Below, one piece after another: positions 16,646 through 25,345 of a DNA stretch of 64,000 nucleotides. Positions within the stretch are counted from its first letter, which is position 1. Each line of letters starts with the position of its first letter. The stretch is taken from the NCBI RefSeq assembly GCF_900110955.1, contig NZ_FOFR01000002.1:62001-126000 (forward strand). Direction: 5' to 3'. The notes beneath the pieces are model-generated. The model made no database searches. It was not told the origin of the DNA and worked only from the letters and a program-made list of their open reading frames with translations. Source of the stretch: Lentzea xinjiangensis (GTDB lineage: Bacteria; Actinomycetota; Actinomycetes; Mycobacteriales; Pseudonocardiaceae). The position numbers and the translations under genes were made by a program.

Positions 16646-19600
16646 GCAGGTGGCGGCTGCACCGCGGCGGCGTGGTCAACATCTGGCAGTACGCCGAGCA
16701 GACGTTCGACTTCTCCGGTGGCCGCGCGATCTTCCAGGGCACCAACGGTTCCGGCAAGTCCCGCACGCTGGAGCTGCTGCTGCCGCTGTGCCTGGACGGC
16801 GACCTGCGCCAGCTCGGCTCGAAGGGCTTCGACACGGTCAGCATCCGGCGCCTCATGCTGGACGACTACAACGGCGGCCCGAACCGCATCGGCTACGCGT
16901 GGGTCGAGCTGATCCGCGAGGCGGCCGACCACTCGGGCAACGAGTACCTGACGTGCGGCATCGGCGTGAAGGCGTCGAAGACCTCGCAGGCGATCACGGA
17001 CTCGTGGCGCTTCGTCACGCCGATGCGCGTCGGCGCGGAACTGCAGCTGGCGGGCCCGGAACGCGTTCCGCACGGCCCGGCGCAGCTGCGCGACCTCATC
17101 GGCGCGGACTGCGTGTTCGAGGAGCCGGCGTTCCGCGCGAAGATCGCCGAGACCGTCTACGGCGTGCCCGCCGCGCGGTACGGCGACCTGCTGCACCTCC
17201 AGCGGACGCTGCGCAACCCGGACGTCGGCCTGAAGGTGCTGGAGGGCCAGCTCGAGCAGATCCTGTCCGACGCGTTGCCGCCGCTGGACCAGGCGATGGT
17301 CGAGCAGCTCGCGACGTCGTTCGACGACCTGGAGTCGATCCGGGAGAACATCGTGCGACTGTCCTCCGCGGACAGTGCGCTGACGACGTTCCTCAAGACC
17401 TACCGCGACTACGCGTTCGGCGGCCTGCGCGGCGCCTCCGAACGGCTGGAGTCGGCCGAGAAGGCGGTCGCGAAGCTGCGGCGCGAGCAGTCGAAGCTCG
17501 CGCGGGAGCTGGACGTCACGCGCGTGGAGCGCGCGGCGGCCGAGCAGGCACTGGCCGACATGGAGACCGGCGAGCAGCAGGCGGAGGAGACCATCGCGGC
17601 GCTCAAGGAGCTGCCCGCGTTCCGCGACCTGCAGGACCTCAAGACGCGCGAGGACCTGGTGGCGCAGATGCGGTCCGCCGCCGTCGCCGCGCTGGAGACG
17701 GCGCAGCGCCAGCGCACCCAGGAGGACGCCGCCGTCGACACCGTGCTGCGCCTGCTGCGCCGGCTCGCCGAGGACCTCCAGGCCGCGGAGGCGCTCGGCG
17801 AGCCGTTGCGCGAGCACCTGCGGCTGGCGGGCATGGACGCGGGCCTCGCGCCGGACGTGCCGCGGGTCCCGCCGGCCGAGGCGTCGTCGACCACGGACTC
17901 CGTGCGCGCCAAGCCCGATCCCGAGGCCGCGCCGCTGCCGATCGAACGGCGCGTGCCGCCGGCCGCGGCGAGCGAGGACGTGCTGGCCGCGCTGGAGTCC
18001 GTCGTCGAGAAGACCTCGGCCATCGCCTCCCTCGCCCGGCAGCGGGGTGCGCTCGCGCTGGCGCTGCACGAGCAGGCGCTGGCGCTCGACTCCCGGCAGC
18101 GCGAGGTGGAGTCGTTGCGGCAGAAGGCCCGGGACGCCCAGCTCGGCGCGACCGAGTCGACCGCGCTGCGCAACCAGGAGCTGCAGGAGCTGGCCGAGGC
18201 CGGGCAGGCCTGGCTGGAGCGGGTCGAGGTGTGGACCTCCAGCGGCCCGCTGCTCGACGAACGCCCCGCGGAGGCCCTGGCACTGCCGACGAGCGTGGAC
18301 CCGGCCACCGCGAGGGCGTTGAGCACCGCCGCCCGCGAGTGGGCCGGGCCCCTCGTGCAGGCGGCCCGCGACGCCGCCCACGCGTGCACGCGGCAGCGCG
18401 CCGACCTGCGCGCCCGGCTCGACGCCCTGGACGAGGAGCTCATCGGCCTGCGTTCGGGCGACGAGCGGGTGCCCGTGCCCGGCCAGTACACGTCGGCGGG
18501 GCGCGACCCGGCGACCGGCGCCCCCTTCTACCGGTTGGTGGACTTCGCGCCGTCGCTCACCGACGGCGAACGGGCCGGGCTGGAGGCGGCGCTGCAGGCG
18601 AGCGGCCTGCTGGACGCCTGGGTGACGCCGGGCGACGCCGACCTCGACGACGTGCTGGCGGTCCCGCGTCCGGCGGTCGAGGGGCGTTCGCTGGCCGACT
18701 ACCTGGTGCCGGCGGTCGAGGGCTCGCCGGTTCCCGCGACGTTCGTCGCCGACCTGCTGCGCGCGGTGTCGCTGGACGACATGACCACCACCGGCGACTG
18801 GCGCACGGGCGTGCTGACCGGCCGCTGGACCAAGCCGGAGGCCGAGTTCATCGGCGCGGGCGCGCGGGAGGCCGCCCGCGGCCGCCGGATCGCCGCCCTG
18901 GAGGAGGAGCTCGCCGAGCTGCGCGCGCGGCTCGGCACCGCCGAGGACGAGCTGGCCCGCGCCCACGAGCACGTCGCCACGTGGGAGGCGCACCTCACGG
19001 CGTTCCCCGGCGACGGCGAGCTGATCGCGAAGCACAGCCGCGTCCAGGCCGCCGAGGAGTCCGCGGCACGGGCGCAGCAGCGCACGTTCGAGCTGCGGGA
19101 AGCGCTGGAGAACGCCCAGTCGCGCCTGGAGGCCGCCCGCTCCGAGCTGACCAGGCAGGCCGGTGACGCCGGGCTGCCGTCCGACACCGAGGGGCTGAGC
19201 CGGGCACGGGCGGCGGCCGCGGAGGCCCAGCGGACCGCCGACCTGCTCGGTGACGCCGTGCGCAGGCGGTGCCGGAGCACGATCTCCGACCTCACCGACG
19301 CCTCGCACCGCTACCACGAGGCCGTCGCCGACCGGCAGGCGGCGGAGGCCGACGCCGACAGCCGGTGCGTCGACCACGCGGCCCAGGCCGGCACGCTCGC
19401 GGAGCTGACCGACTCGGTCGGCGGCGAGGCCAGGGAGATCAGCGAGCAGCTCACGCGGCTGGAGAGCTCGCGCAGGAAGGTGCGCGAGGACCTCAAGGGC
19501 GTGCGCGAGAGCATCACGACCGCGCGCGAGCAGGCGGCGAAGCTGGAAGCGTTGCTGGAGACCAACTCCACGCAGGTCGAGGAGGCCGCGGCCGCGCTGG

Positions 19601-20670
19601 ACCGGGCCGCCGCGAACTTCCGGGCCACCGTGCGCGCACCGGGGCTGCTGGCGGCGGCCTTCCCCGAACCGCCGGAGGAAACCCTGGTGCGCCAAGCCAT
19701 CGCGGAGGCGGGCGACCGCCGCGGCGGCACCGAGGCCACCGTGATCGCGAAGCTGCAGGCGTTGCAGACCTCGCTCGCCGGCAGCCACGACATCGCCGCC
19801 GAGCAGCACGCCGGCCTGCTGACCGTGACGGTGACCGGTGAGGAGGGCGCGAAGCCCGTCGCCGTCGCCGCCCGCCAGGTCACGGCGAAACTGGCCGAGC
19901 AGCGCGGGTTCCTCGACGAGCGGTACCAGGGGATCTTCGCCGACTACCTGATCCGCGACCTCGCCGAGTGGCTGCGCGGCCAGATCACCGTCGCCGAGGA
20001 CCTCACCAAGCGCATGAACGAGGTCCTCTCGCAGGCCCGGTCCAGCCAGGGCGTGCACGTCAAGCTCTCGTGGAAGTCGTCGGGCGCTCTCGACGACCAG
20101 ACGCGGCAAGCGCTTGCGCTGGTGCGGCTGCCGTTCGGCGAACGCACCGCGGAGCAGGACGCGACGCTGCGCCGCGTCTTCACCGAGCGGATCGAGAACG
20201 AACGCGACGCGCACTCCGGCGGCTACGCGGAGATCCTGTCGCGGGCCCTCGACTACCGCACGTGGCACCAGTTCACGGTGACCGTCGCCGACACCGGCCC
20301 CGACGGCAACCCGCGCGAGCGCCGCCTGCGCCAGCTCTCGTCCGGCGAGACCCGCCTGATCTCGTACGTGACGCTGTTCGCGGCCGCCGCGAGCTTCTAC
20401 GACGCCGTGAGCGACGAGTTCGACCCGCTCCGGCTCGTGCTGCTCGACGAGGCCTTCGAACGCCTCGACGACCCGACGATCGCGCGCATGCTGGGCCTGC
20501 TGGTCGACCTCGACATGGACTGGGTGATCACCTGGCCGAGCGGCTGGGGCGTGTCCGACAAGATCCCGCGCATGCACATCTACGACGTGCTGCGCCCGAA
20601 GAACGGCCGTGGCGTCGCGTGCACGCAGACGACGTGGGACGGCGCGGCGCTCGACAGGATCGACCCGTGA
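16642..20670 (+). CDS. jetC: Wadjet type III JetC (TIGR02680, SMC-like ATPase)
   Basis: A 1342-residue SMC-like ATPase of the TIGR02680 family, the motor of the Wadjet complex. Walker A is G33-T-N-G-S-G-K39-S. Long coiled coils span about 255-380, 470-500 and 835-1060, with a globular hinge-like region between. The C-terminal head has the signature L-S-S-G-E-T-R near 1232 and Walker B L-V-L-L-D-E-A-F-E-R-L-D near 1265. All ATPase motifs look intact, so loop extrusion should be possible. It overlaps jetB and jetD by four bases on each side. Many long open frames on the opposite strand are by-products of the high GC content. Confidence 0.95.
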   Translation: MSRWRLHRGGVVNIWQYAEQTFDFSGGRAIFQGTNGSGKSRTLELLLPLCLDGDLRQLGSKGFDTVSIRRLMLDDYNGGPNRIGYAWVELIREAADHSGNEYLTCGIGVKASKTSQAITDSWRFVTPMRVGAELQLAGPERVPHGPAQLRDLIGADCVFEEPAFRAKIAETVYGVPAARYGDLLHLQRTLRNPDVGLKVLEGQLEQILSDALPPLDQAMVEQLATSFDDLESIRENIVRLSSADSALTTFLKTYRDYAFGGLRGASERLESAEKAVAKLRREQSKLARELDVTRVERAAAEQALADMETGEQQAEETIAALKELPAFRDLQDLKTREDLVAQMRSAAVAALETAQRQRTQEDAAVDTVLRLLRRLAEDLQAAEALGEPLREHLRLAGMDAGLAPDVPRVPPAEASSTTDSVRAKPDPEAAPLPIERRVPPAAASEDVLAALESVVEKTSAIASLARQRGALALALHEQALALDSRQREVESLRQKARDAQLGATESTALRNQELQELAEAGQAWLERVEVWTSSGPLLDERPAEALALPTSVDPATARALSTAAREWAGPLVQAARDAAHACTRQRADLRARLDALDEELIGLRSGDERVPVPGQYTSAGRDPATGAPFYRLVDFAPSLTDGERAGLEAALQASGLLDAWVTPGDADLDDVLAVPRPAVEGRSLADYLVPAVEGSPVPATFVADLLRAVSLDDMTTTGDWRTGVLTGRWTKPEAEFIGAGAREAARGRRIAALEEELAELRARLGTAEDELARAHEHVATWEAHLTAFPGDGELIAKHSRVQAAEESAARAQQRTFELREALENAQSRLEAARSELTRQAGDAGLPSDTEGLSRARAAAAEAQRTADLLGDAVRRRCRSTISDLTDASHRYHEAVADRQAAEADADSRCVDHAAQAGTLAELTDSVGGEAREISEQLTRLESSRRKVREDLKGVRESITTAREQAAKLEALLETNSTQVEEAAAALDRAAANFRATVRAPGLLAAAFPEPPEETLVRQAIAEAGDRRGGTEATVIAKLQALQTSLAGSHDIAAEQHAGLLTVTVTGEEGAKPVAVAARQVTAKLAEQRGFLDERYQGIFADYLIRDLAEWLRGQITVAEDLTKRMNEVLSQARSSQGVHVKLSWKSSGALDDQTRQALALVRLPFGERTAEQDATLRRVFTERIENERDAHSGGYAEILSRALDYRTWHQFTVTVADTGPDGNPRERRLRQLSSGETRLISYVTLFAAAASFYDAVSDEFDPLRLVLLDEAFERLDDPTIARMLGLLVDLDMDWVITWPSGWGVSDKIPRMHIYDVLRPKNGRGVACTQTTWDGAALDRIDP

Positions 20671-21686
20671 ACCCCGACGTGCCCGAGCTCGCGGAGTTCT
20701 GGCGCCTCGCCCGCGAGACGGTGGAGGGCGGCGGCCGATCGGCGTTCAGCTTCCGCGTCGAGGACGCGCGCACCGCGGCCGCCCTCGGCGACCTGCTGCG
20801 CAAGCCCATCGCCCACCCCGCGCGCCGCCAGATCTCGCTGGCGAAGCTGGACGAGCACCTCCGCGCCCACGGCAGCACCCTGCCGGAGGTCCTGGAATCG
20901 GTGCACGGCAAGCCGGTGGGCATGTCCACCACGCAGGAGGCCTCGACCGCGGACGCCGTGCTGAGGTACGCCCTGCGCGAGCACGGCCTCCTGCACGCAC
21001 CGTGGGCGGCCGAGTGGATCGAGCACGTCCGCAGGTACGGCAAGATCCCCCAGCCCGCCCTGCCGATGATCGCGAACCAGGCCGCGGCCGTCCTGGCGCG
21101 GTTGCGGCCGGAACCGCGCCGGTGGACGACCCGGTTCGCCCTGGCGGGCAACGACCTCGACGACGGCCGCCCGCTCGCCCGCGTCGTCGGGAAGGCGCTG
21201 GCCCTCGCCGGCACCGACTGGGAGCGCTCGGGCGTCCTCCCCGACGCCTACAGCGACCCGGTCCTCACCTCGGAGGGGTACCTGACCCTCAACGACGCGC
21301 TGGCAGCGCGGGAGGTCACCGTCGTGCGCAGCCCGCGGCTGCTCGAGTCCGGCGTGCCCGGTCCGCTGGTGGTGCTCGCGAACGGCCTGACGCTCCAGGC
21401 GAAGCACCACCTCGACGGCAAGGCAGTGCGGTGCCACAACGACTTCAGCCCCAACGGCATCCGCGTCACCAACGAGGTTCTCGCCTGGACCGGTGGCACG
21501 GCGTGGCGGATGTCGGCGAGCGACTACCGCGAGGCCGTCGCCACCCTGATCGCGCGCGGCGTCGAGCTGCCGACGCTGAACAGCCGCCCGGAGCCCGCGA
21601 GCTGGGACCCGGACCTGGCCGAGACGATGGCCACGACGGGCCTGGTGGTGACCGAGGAGCACCTGCTGCCCTCACTGCTCGATTAG
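20667..21686 (+). CDS. jetD: Wadjet type III JetD-like (TIGR02679/DUF2399), degenerate Toprim site
   Basis: A 339-residue TIGR02679 (DUF2399) protein; GTG 20667 overlaps the jetC stop. In Wadjet, JetD is the topoisomerase VI-like Toprim nuclease that cuts the trapped plasmid. Family landmarks are L-D-D-G-R-P-L-A near 164 and A-W-R-M-S-A-S-D-Y at about 279-287. The catalytic blocks differ from the pattern I know: where relatives read C-E-N-P this protein reads V-R221-S-P, and where they read G-D-F-D-W-P-G it reads N-D259-F-S261-P-N-G. One glutamate and the second aspartate are thus replaced. It is also somewhat shorter than the roughly 400 residues expected. It may not cut DNA. The frame is open with no sign of a frameshift. 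Confidence 0.82.
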   Translation: MNPDVPELAEFWRLARETVEGGGRSAFSFRVEDARTAAALGDLLRKPIAHPARRQISLAKLDEHLRAHGSTLPEVLESVHGKPVGMSTTQEASTADAVLRYALREHGLLHAPWAAEWIEHVRRYGKIPQPALPMIANQAAAVLARLRPEPRRWTTRFALAGNDLDDGRPLARVVGKALALAGTDWERSGVLPDAYSDPVLTSEGYLTLNDALAAREVTVVRSPRLLESGVPGPLVVLANGLTLQAKHHLDGKAVRCHNDFSPNGIRVTNEVLAWTGGTAWRMSASDYREAVATLIARGVELPTLNSRPEPASWDPDLAETMATTGLVVTEEHLLPSLLD

Positions 21687-21701
21687 TGCGAGCATGCGTT
21701 C

Positions 21702-23318
21702 GTGAAACCGCATCACTGGCCGTTCGTCGCGCTGGGCGCCTCGGCCGCCGCCGCGATCACCGTCGTGGTCGTCGCGCGCACCGGGTCGCCCGCTCTCAAC
21801 ATGGCGATCATGGTCGGGATCCCGCTGGTCGTGACCTACCTGGCGCACCTGGCGTCGAAGCGCGCGCCGGGCAGGGTGCTGTTCGAGTTCCGCGTCGACC
21901 CGAGGCCGAGCTGGTACAACGACGCGGTCGAGGTGACCGGCAGGGGCCTGGAGATCACGGTGATGTCCGGCGGCGGGCGGATGGCCTCCCGCGGACCGAC
22001 GAAGGTGTCCTACGGCTTCACCGACCTCCTCGGCATCAGCACGCGGCAGGCGGTGCCCGGCGAGGCGCCGTGGATCACGCTGAGCGATGGCCGCGGGCTG
22101 CCCGTGCCGGCGGGCGACGTCGTGGTGCTGCGGACGACATCGGGCGAGCAGGTGCTGCCGGTCGAGGACCCGCAGGAGTTCGTGTCCCTGGTCCGGTCAC
22201 GGGTTTCGGGCCTGCCGGAGGTGCACTCCACTCCGACCGTCCACACCGGCAGCCACCTCGACGAGGTCGGCGACGCTCCACCGCCCACCGGGGATCGGAC
22301 CACCGCGGTCGAGGGGCCCGCGGTGTCGCTCACCGGTCCACCGCTGGCGGTGCGCTGGCTGGTCGGCGCGACGCTCGCGCTGGCGGGAACCGTTGCGCTG
22401 CCCGCGGTCGCCCTGCTCACCACGCCCGGTGTGCCGTGGATCGTGCTCACGGCGCCGGGTATCGCGGGCGTGGTGTGGGTGCTGAACCGCAACGTGCCGC
22501 GGATCTGGGGCAGGGTGGCGCTTCTCGCGGTGCCCGTCGCCGTGTTCTGGTTGATCGGCAAGGGCGGGTACCCCTGGATTCCCGTTCTGCTGGTGCTCTG
22601 CCCGGTGCTGGGGTACCTCGGCGGGCGGATGTTCCGGCTGGGCGCCCACCTCGGCCGCGCCGTCGAGGTGCGCGTACCACTGCGCAACGGGGCATCGCTG
22701 TACGTGCAGCGGGATCGCTTGGTGCACATGTTGAACAAGTCGCACGACGGTGGCGTCCACCCGCAGGCGATGTGGCTGGGTGACCTCACGCTGGTGCAAC
22801 CGGGCACCTCACCGGACCTGCACGGGTGGCCGGTGCCCGGTGGCGTCGAGATGACCGTCGGCAGGAGTCCGATGTTGCGTCTGGTGGCGAGGCCCCAGCA
22901 GTGGATCCTGCCGGTGACGCAGGCCGGCGAACTCGCCGAGCTGATCCGGTCACGTCAGGGGACTCCGGCTCGCCCCTCACGGATGTCGGTGGAGGAGTGG
23001 CGCGAGCTGCACCAGTGGGCCGTGCGGCGGACGACCGGGTCGGACCGCGGCAACTACCAGACCGTCGGCATCGGGTGGCGGTTGTTCGCCGCGTCCGTCA
23101 CGGGCACCTTCGCCTGGATGTTCATCAGCCTCGGCCTCGTCGCGTGGGGCGGAATCCTCATCGCGGTGCCGCTGACCGCGTGGCTGCTGGCCGACTGGTG
23201 GCGGGTGCGCGGGCGGATGCGGGTCGCCGAGCACAACGTGCTGCCGCCGGGCAGCCCGGACTGGGGCGAGACCCGTCCGGACCACGCCCCGGTCCCCGGC
23301 TGGCAGCCTTACCGCTGA
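21702..23318 (+). CDS. Hypothetical multi-pass membrane protein
   Basis: A 538-residue protein I do not recognise. Two N-terminal helices (about 7-25 and 32-50) are followed by a soluble part (55-205), then four to five helices (about 215-310), a second soluble part (315-440) and two helices near 455-490. The two soluble parts look alike: each carries a possible PH-like beta domain ending in a short helix with (E/F)-L-(A/V)-x-L-(I/V)-R-S-R, so the protein may be an internal duplication. The GTG start is 15 bases after jetD, so it could be co-transcribed with Wadjet, but nothing ties it to defence. Its 3' end overlaps the convergent CpnT-like gene by ten bases, and an ESX link is equally possible. 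Confidence 0.7.
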   Translation: MKPHHWPFVALGASAAAAITVVVVARTGSPALNMAIMVGIPLVVTYLAHLASKRAPGRVLFEFRVDPRPSWYNDAVEVTGRGLEITVMSGGGRMASRGPTKVSYGFTDLLGISTRQAVPGEAPWITLSDGRGLPVPAGDVVVLRTTSGEQVLPVEDPQEFVSLVRSRVSGLPEVHSTPTVHTGSHLDEVGDAPPPTGDRTTAVEGPAVSLTGPPLAVRWLVGATLALAGTVALPAVALLTTPGVPWIVLTAPGIAGVVWVLNRNVPRIWGRVALLAVPVAVFWLIGKGGYPWIPVLLVLCPVLGYLGGRMFRLGAHLGRAVEVRVPLRNGASLYVQRDRLVHMLNKSHDGGVHPQAMWLGDLTLVQPGTSPDLHGWPVPGGVEMTVGRSPMLRLVARPQQWILPVTQAGELAELIRSRQGTPARPSRMSVEEWRELHQWAVRRTTGSDRGNYQTVGIGWRLFAASVTGTFAWMFISLGLVAWGGILIAVPLTAWLLADWWRVRGRMRVAEHNVLPPGSPDWGETRPDHAPVPGWQPYR

Positions 23319-24454
23319 GGCGGTGGGTCTGGCAGGTCGAGCCGGCCCACCATCCGGGGCGGGTTCGCCGAGGACTTGACCTGGTAGTCGCTGTCCGTCG
23401 GGTCGTTGACGTTGTTCGGTCCGCCATCGCCGGGGATCCTGCTCGCCCGGTCGGATCCCCACCCGCCCTGGTAGGGATTGCCGTCCACGTTGGCGCGCGT
23501 GGTCGCCCCGTCCGGCGTCGTGAAGGTGTGCCCCTGCGTGTTCGCCCCGGCGGTGTACTGGCCGTCCGGTGACGTCCCGGTGCCCCAGGTCTGGGAGAGG
23601 CCCTCGTGCCGGTTCCCCATCCCGCCGACCGCGCCGCCGACGCTGCCGGAAACGCCTCCGGACAGGATCGCCGAGCCGAAGTCCTTCGCCTCGACCTTGC
23701 CGTGCGCGAGGTTGTTCAGCACGTTGCCGCCCGCACCCGCGATGGCGCCTTCCACCGCACCCCGTCCGGCGGCCTGGACGAAGTTGCCGGTCGTGTTGCC
23801 GAGCGCCGAGCTGCCGATGCCGACCGCACCACCCGCGATCCCGGACGCGATGCCCGCGATGCCCGCGTCGACCGTCTTGCCGAAGTCCCACGACTTCCGG
23901 TCGCCGAAGACGAGCTGGCCGGTCTGGATCGCCACGTCGACGCCGACGTTGATCGCCAGGTTGATGATGATCTGCTTGATCAGCTGCTGGAAGATCACCT
24001 GAACGGTGATGCGGGTGGCTGCCTGCGCGATCGGGATACCCGCGGTCGACGCGCCGAACGTGGCCACCGCCGAGGCGATCATCGCGGCGATCTGGGCCGC
24101 CAGGATGATCAGGGCGGCGATGATGCTGAGCTTCGTGTACTCGATGCCCAGCGCGGCGCTGTCGCAGCCCGCCGCGAGGTCGGTGCAGATCTGCTGCAGG
24201 TTGACCAGGTAGGCGTCGCCCTCGGTGTACTTCTTCCAGTACTCCTCGAACTTCTCCGCGGTCTGCCCGCTCATGCAGCCCAGCGCGGCGGCCGACGCGC
24301 CGTTGCCGTCGCTGAGCACCTCACCGACGGACTTCGCGGCGGCCTCCCACGCGTCCCGCATGGCGCGCAGCCTGGTCTCGTCACCCTCCGGCCAGGACGC
24401 GCCCACCACGATGGGCGTGAGCCACTGGACGGCGCCCGGGATCTCGATGCCCAT
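23309..24454 (-). CDS. CpnT-like N-terminal domain protein, ESX/T7SS-type
   Basis: A 381-residue protein. The N-terminal 110 residues (W-L-T-P-I-V-V-G, W-P-E-G-D-E and the helical W-E-A-A-A) match the domain found at the front of CpnT-like polymorphic toxins. Residues about 110-270 form a long hydrophobic, glycine/alanine-rich membrane-active stretch. The last 110 residues are Gly/Asn/Thr-rich and show no toxin domain that I recognise, so it may be a toxin remnant, a toxin carrier, or a new type of effector. No cognate immunity gene is obvious next to it. It sits three bases after the WXG100 gene, so both are probably exported together through a type VII system encoded elsewhere. Confidence 0.75.
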   Translation of the reverse strand: MGIEIPGAVQWLTPIVVGASWPEGDETRLRAMRDAWEAAAKSVGEVLSDGNGASAAALGCMSGQTAEKFEEYWKKYTEGDAYLVNLQQICTDLAAGCDSAALGIEYTKLSIIAALIILAAQIAAMIASAVATFGASTAGIPIAQAATRITVQVIFQQLIKQIIINLAINVGVDVAIQTGQLVFGDRKSWDFGKTVDAGIAGIASGIAGGAVGIGSSALGNTTGNFVQAAGRGAVEGAIAGAGGNVLNNLAHGKVEAKDFGSAILSGGVSGSVGGAVGGMGNRHEGLSQTWGTGTSPDGQYTAGANTQGHTFTTPDGATTRANVDGNPYQGGWGSDRASRIPGDGGPNNVNDPTDSDYQVKSSANPPRMVGRLDLPDPPPQR

Positions 24455-24457
24455 GAC

Positions 24458-24766
24458 TCACTTGCCTCCGAACGACTTGGCGCCGGCCTGGTCAGCGGCT
24501 TCCCAGGTGTCTGCGGAGGCGTCCAGGCCTTCGCGGATCGAGTGGATGCCCTCGGCGAGCGCGGGAAAGGCCTGACGCGCCTTGTCAGCGAGCGGCACGT
24601 ACGTCTTCGCGAACTCCTGGCCCGCCTCGTCGCCACCCCAGCAGCCGTTGTTGGCGTCGAGCACGGCGCGCAGCGCCTCGAAGGCGGTCTGCAGCTTGTC
24701 GCCCGCCGCCGAGAACTTCGGCGAGGCCGCGCGCAGCGCTGTCGGGTCTACCTCGAAGCTCGTCAC
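24458..24766 (-). CDS. WXG100-family protein
   Basis: A 102-residue helical protein of WXG100 size. The central turn reads N-N-G-C-W-G-G-D-E, which corresponds to the W-x-G hairpin, and the C-terminal helix ends K-S-F-G-G-K. Proteins of this type are exported by type VII (ESX) systems as dimers, or act as targeting domains for larger partners. The GTG at 24764-24766 is chosen because it makes the GTGA overlap with the YbaB-like gene and leaves six bases to AGGGAG; the GTG one codon upstream leaves only three. It lies between a YbaB-like gene and the CpnT-like gene, the usual order in such small ESX substrate groups. Confidence 0.82.
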   Translation of the reverse strand: MTSFEVDPTALRAASPKFSAAGDKLQTAFEALRAVLDANNGCWGGDEAGQEFAKTYVPLADKARQAFPALAEGIHSIREGLDASADTWEAADQAGAKSFGGK

Positions 24767-25251
24767 CACTGGCTCCCTCGACGGTCCATGAAGGACTCCG
24801 GCGGCTCGTCGTCGTCACGCCGCTGCGGCTGGGGCTGCGCCTGCGGCTGCACGACGGGCGGTGGCGTCGGGATGAGGTCCTTGAGCGACGGCATGCCGGG
24901 GAAGAGGTCCGGCAGGTCGGGGATGCCCTGCTGGTAGGGCGCGAGCACGGCGTCGGCCTGCTCCCTCGCGTTGAGGGCGGCCCGCTGGATGGTCGCCACG
25001 ACGCTCTGGCCCAGCTTCTCCGGTGTGCTGCGGTCGAACGCCGCCGGCGCGAAGGTGACCCCGGTGACGATGCCGCCGGCGTTGACCGTGACCTCGACCA
25101 GGCCGTCGGGAGAGCTCGCGCGGCCGACCTTGGACATCGCCTCGGCCTGCGCCTGTTTCAGCTGGGCGGTCTGCTGTTCGAGGTTCGCCAGCATCGAGTC
25201 GACCTGGCCGCGCAGCGCCGCGTTGCGCGCCTCGAGTTCCGGGTTGTTCAT
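24763..25251 (-). CDS. YbaB/EbfC-family protein of an ESX-type locus
   Basis: A 162-residue protein. The first 35 residues are a helical coil (M-L-A-N-L-E-Q-Q), then a YbaB-like beta segment (D-G-L-V-E-V-T-V-N-A-G-G) and a second helix. The C-terminal tail is Pro/Gln-rich (Q-P-Q-A-Q-P-Q-P-Q). YbaB-type members bind DNA as dimers, but those next to WXG100 genes, like EspL of mycobacteria, are thought to work with secretion. The ATG has a clear upstream region, and its stop overlaps the WXG100 start. It is the first gene of the three-gene minus-strand group. Confidence 0.8.
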   Translation of the reverse strand: MNNPELEARNAALRGQVDSMLANLEQQTAQLKQAQAEAMSKVGRASSPDGLVEVTVNAGGIVTGVTFAPAAFDRSTPEKLGQSVVATIQRAALNAREQADAVLAPYQQGIPDLPDLFPGMPSLKDLIPTPPPVVQPQAQPQPQRRDDDEPPESFMDRRGSQW

Positions 25252-25345
25252 GGGGGCCCCTCACGATCGGTGTGATGTGCCTGACCAGACCACACCGGAG
25301 GAGGCTAATCGGCGCAACCGCGCCGCGCCGCCGGATCGGCTCAAC

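Noticed and set aside
16405-20577. A 1390-codon open frame on the minus strand across jetB and jetC
   Set aside because: It mirrors the real genes, is extremely rich in R, G, Q and H, has no family motifs, and the plus-strand frames carry clear Wadjet motifs. It is a by-product of high GC content.
20667-21686. A frameshift as the reason for the short JetD
   Set aside because: The frame is open from the overlap with jetC to the stop, family landmarks appear in order, and no Toprim-like residues were found in the other frames.
21702-23318. The membrane protein as a fifth Wadjet component
   Set aside because: It starts 15 bases after jetD, but Wadjet operons have four genes and nothing in this protein resembles a defence domain; position alone is weak evidence.
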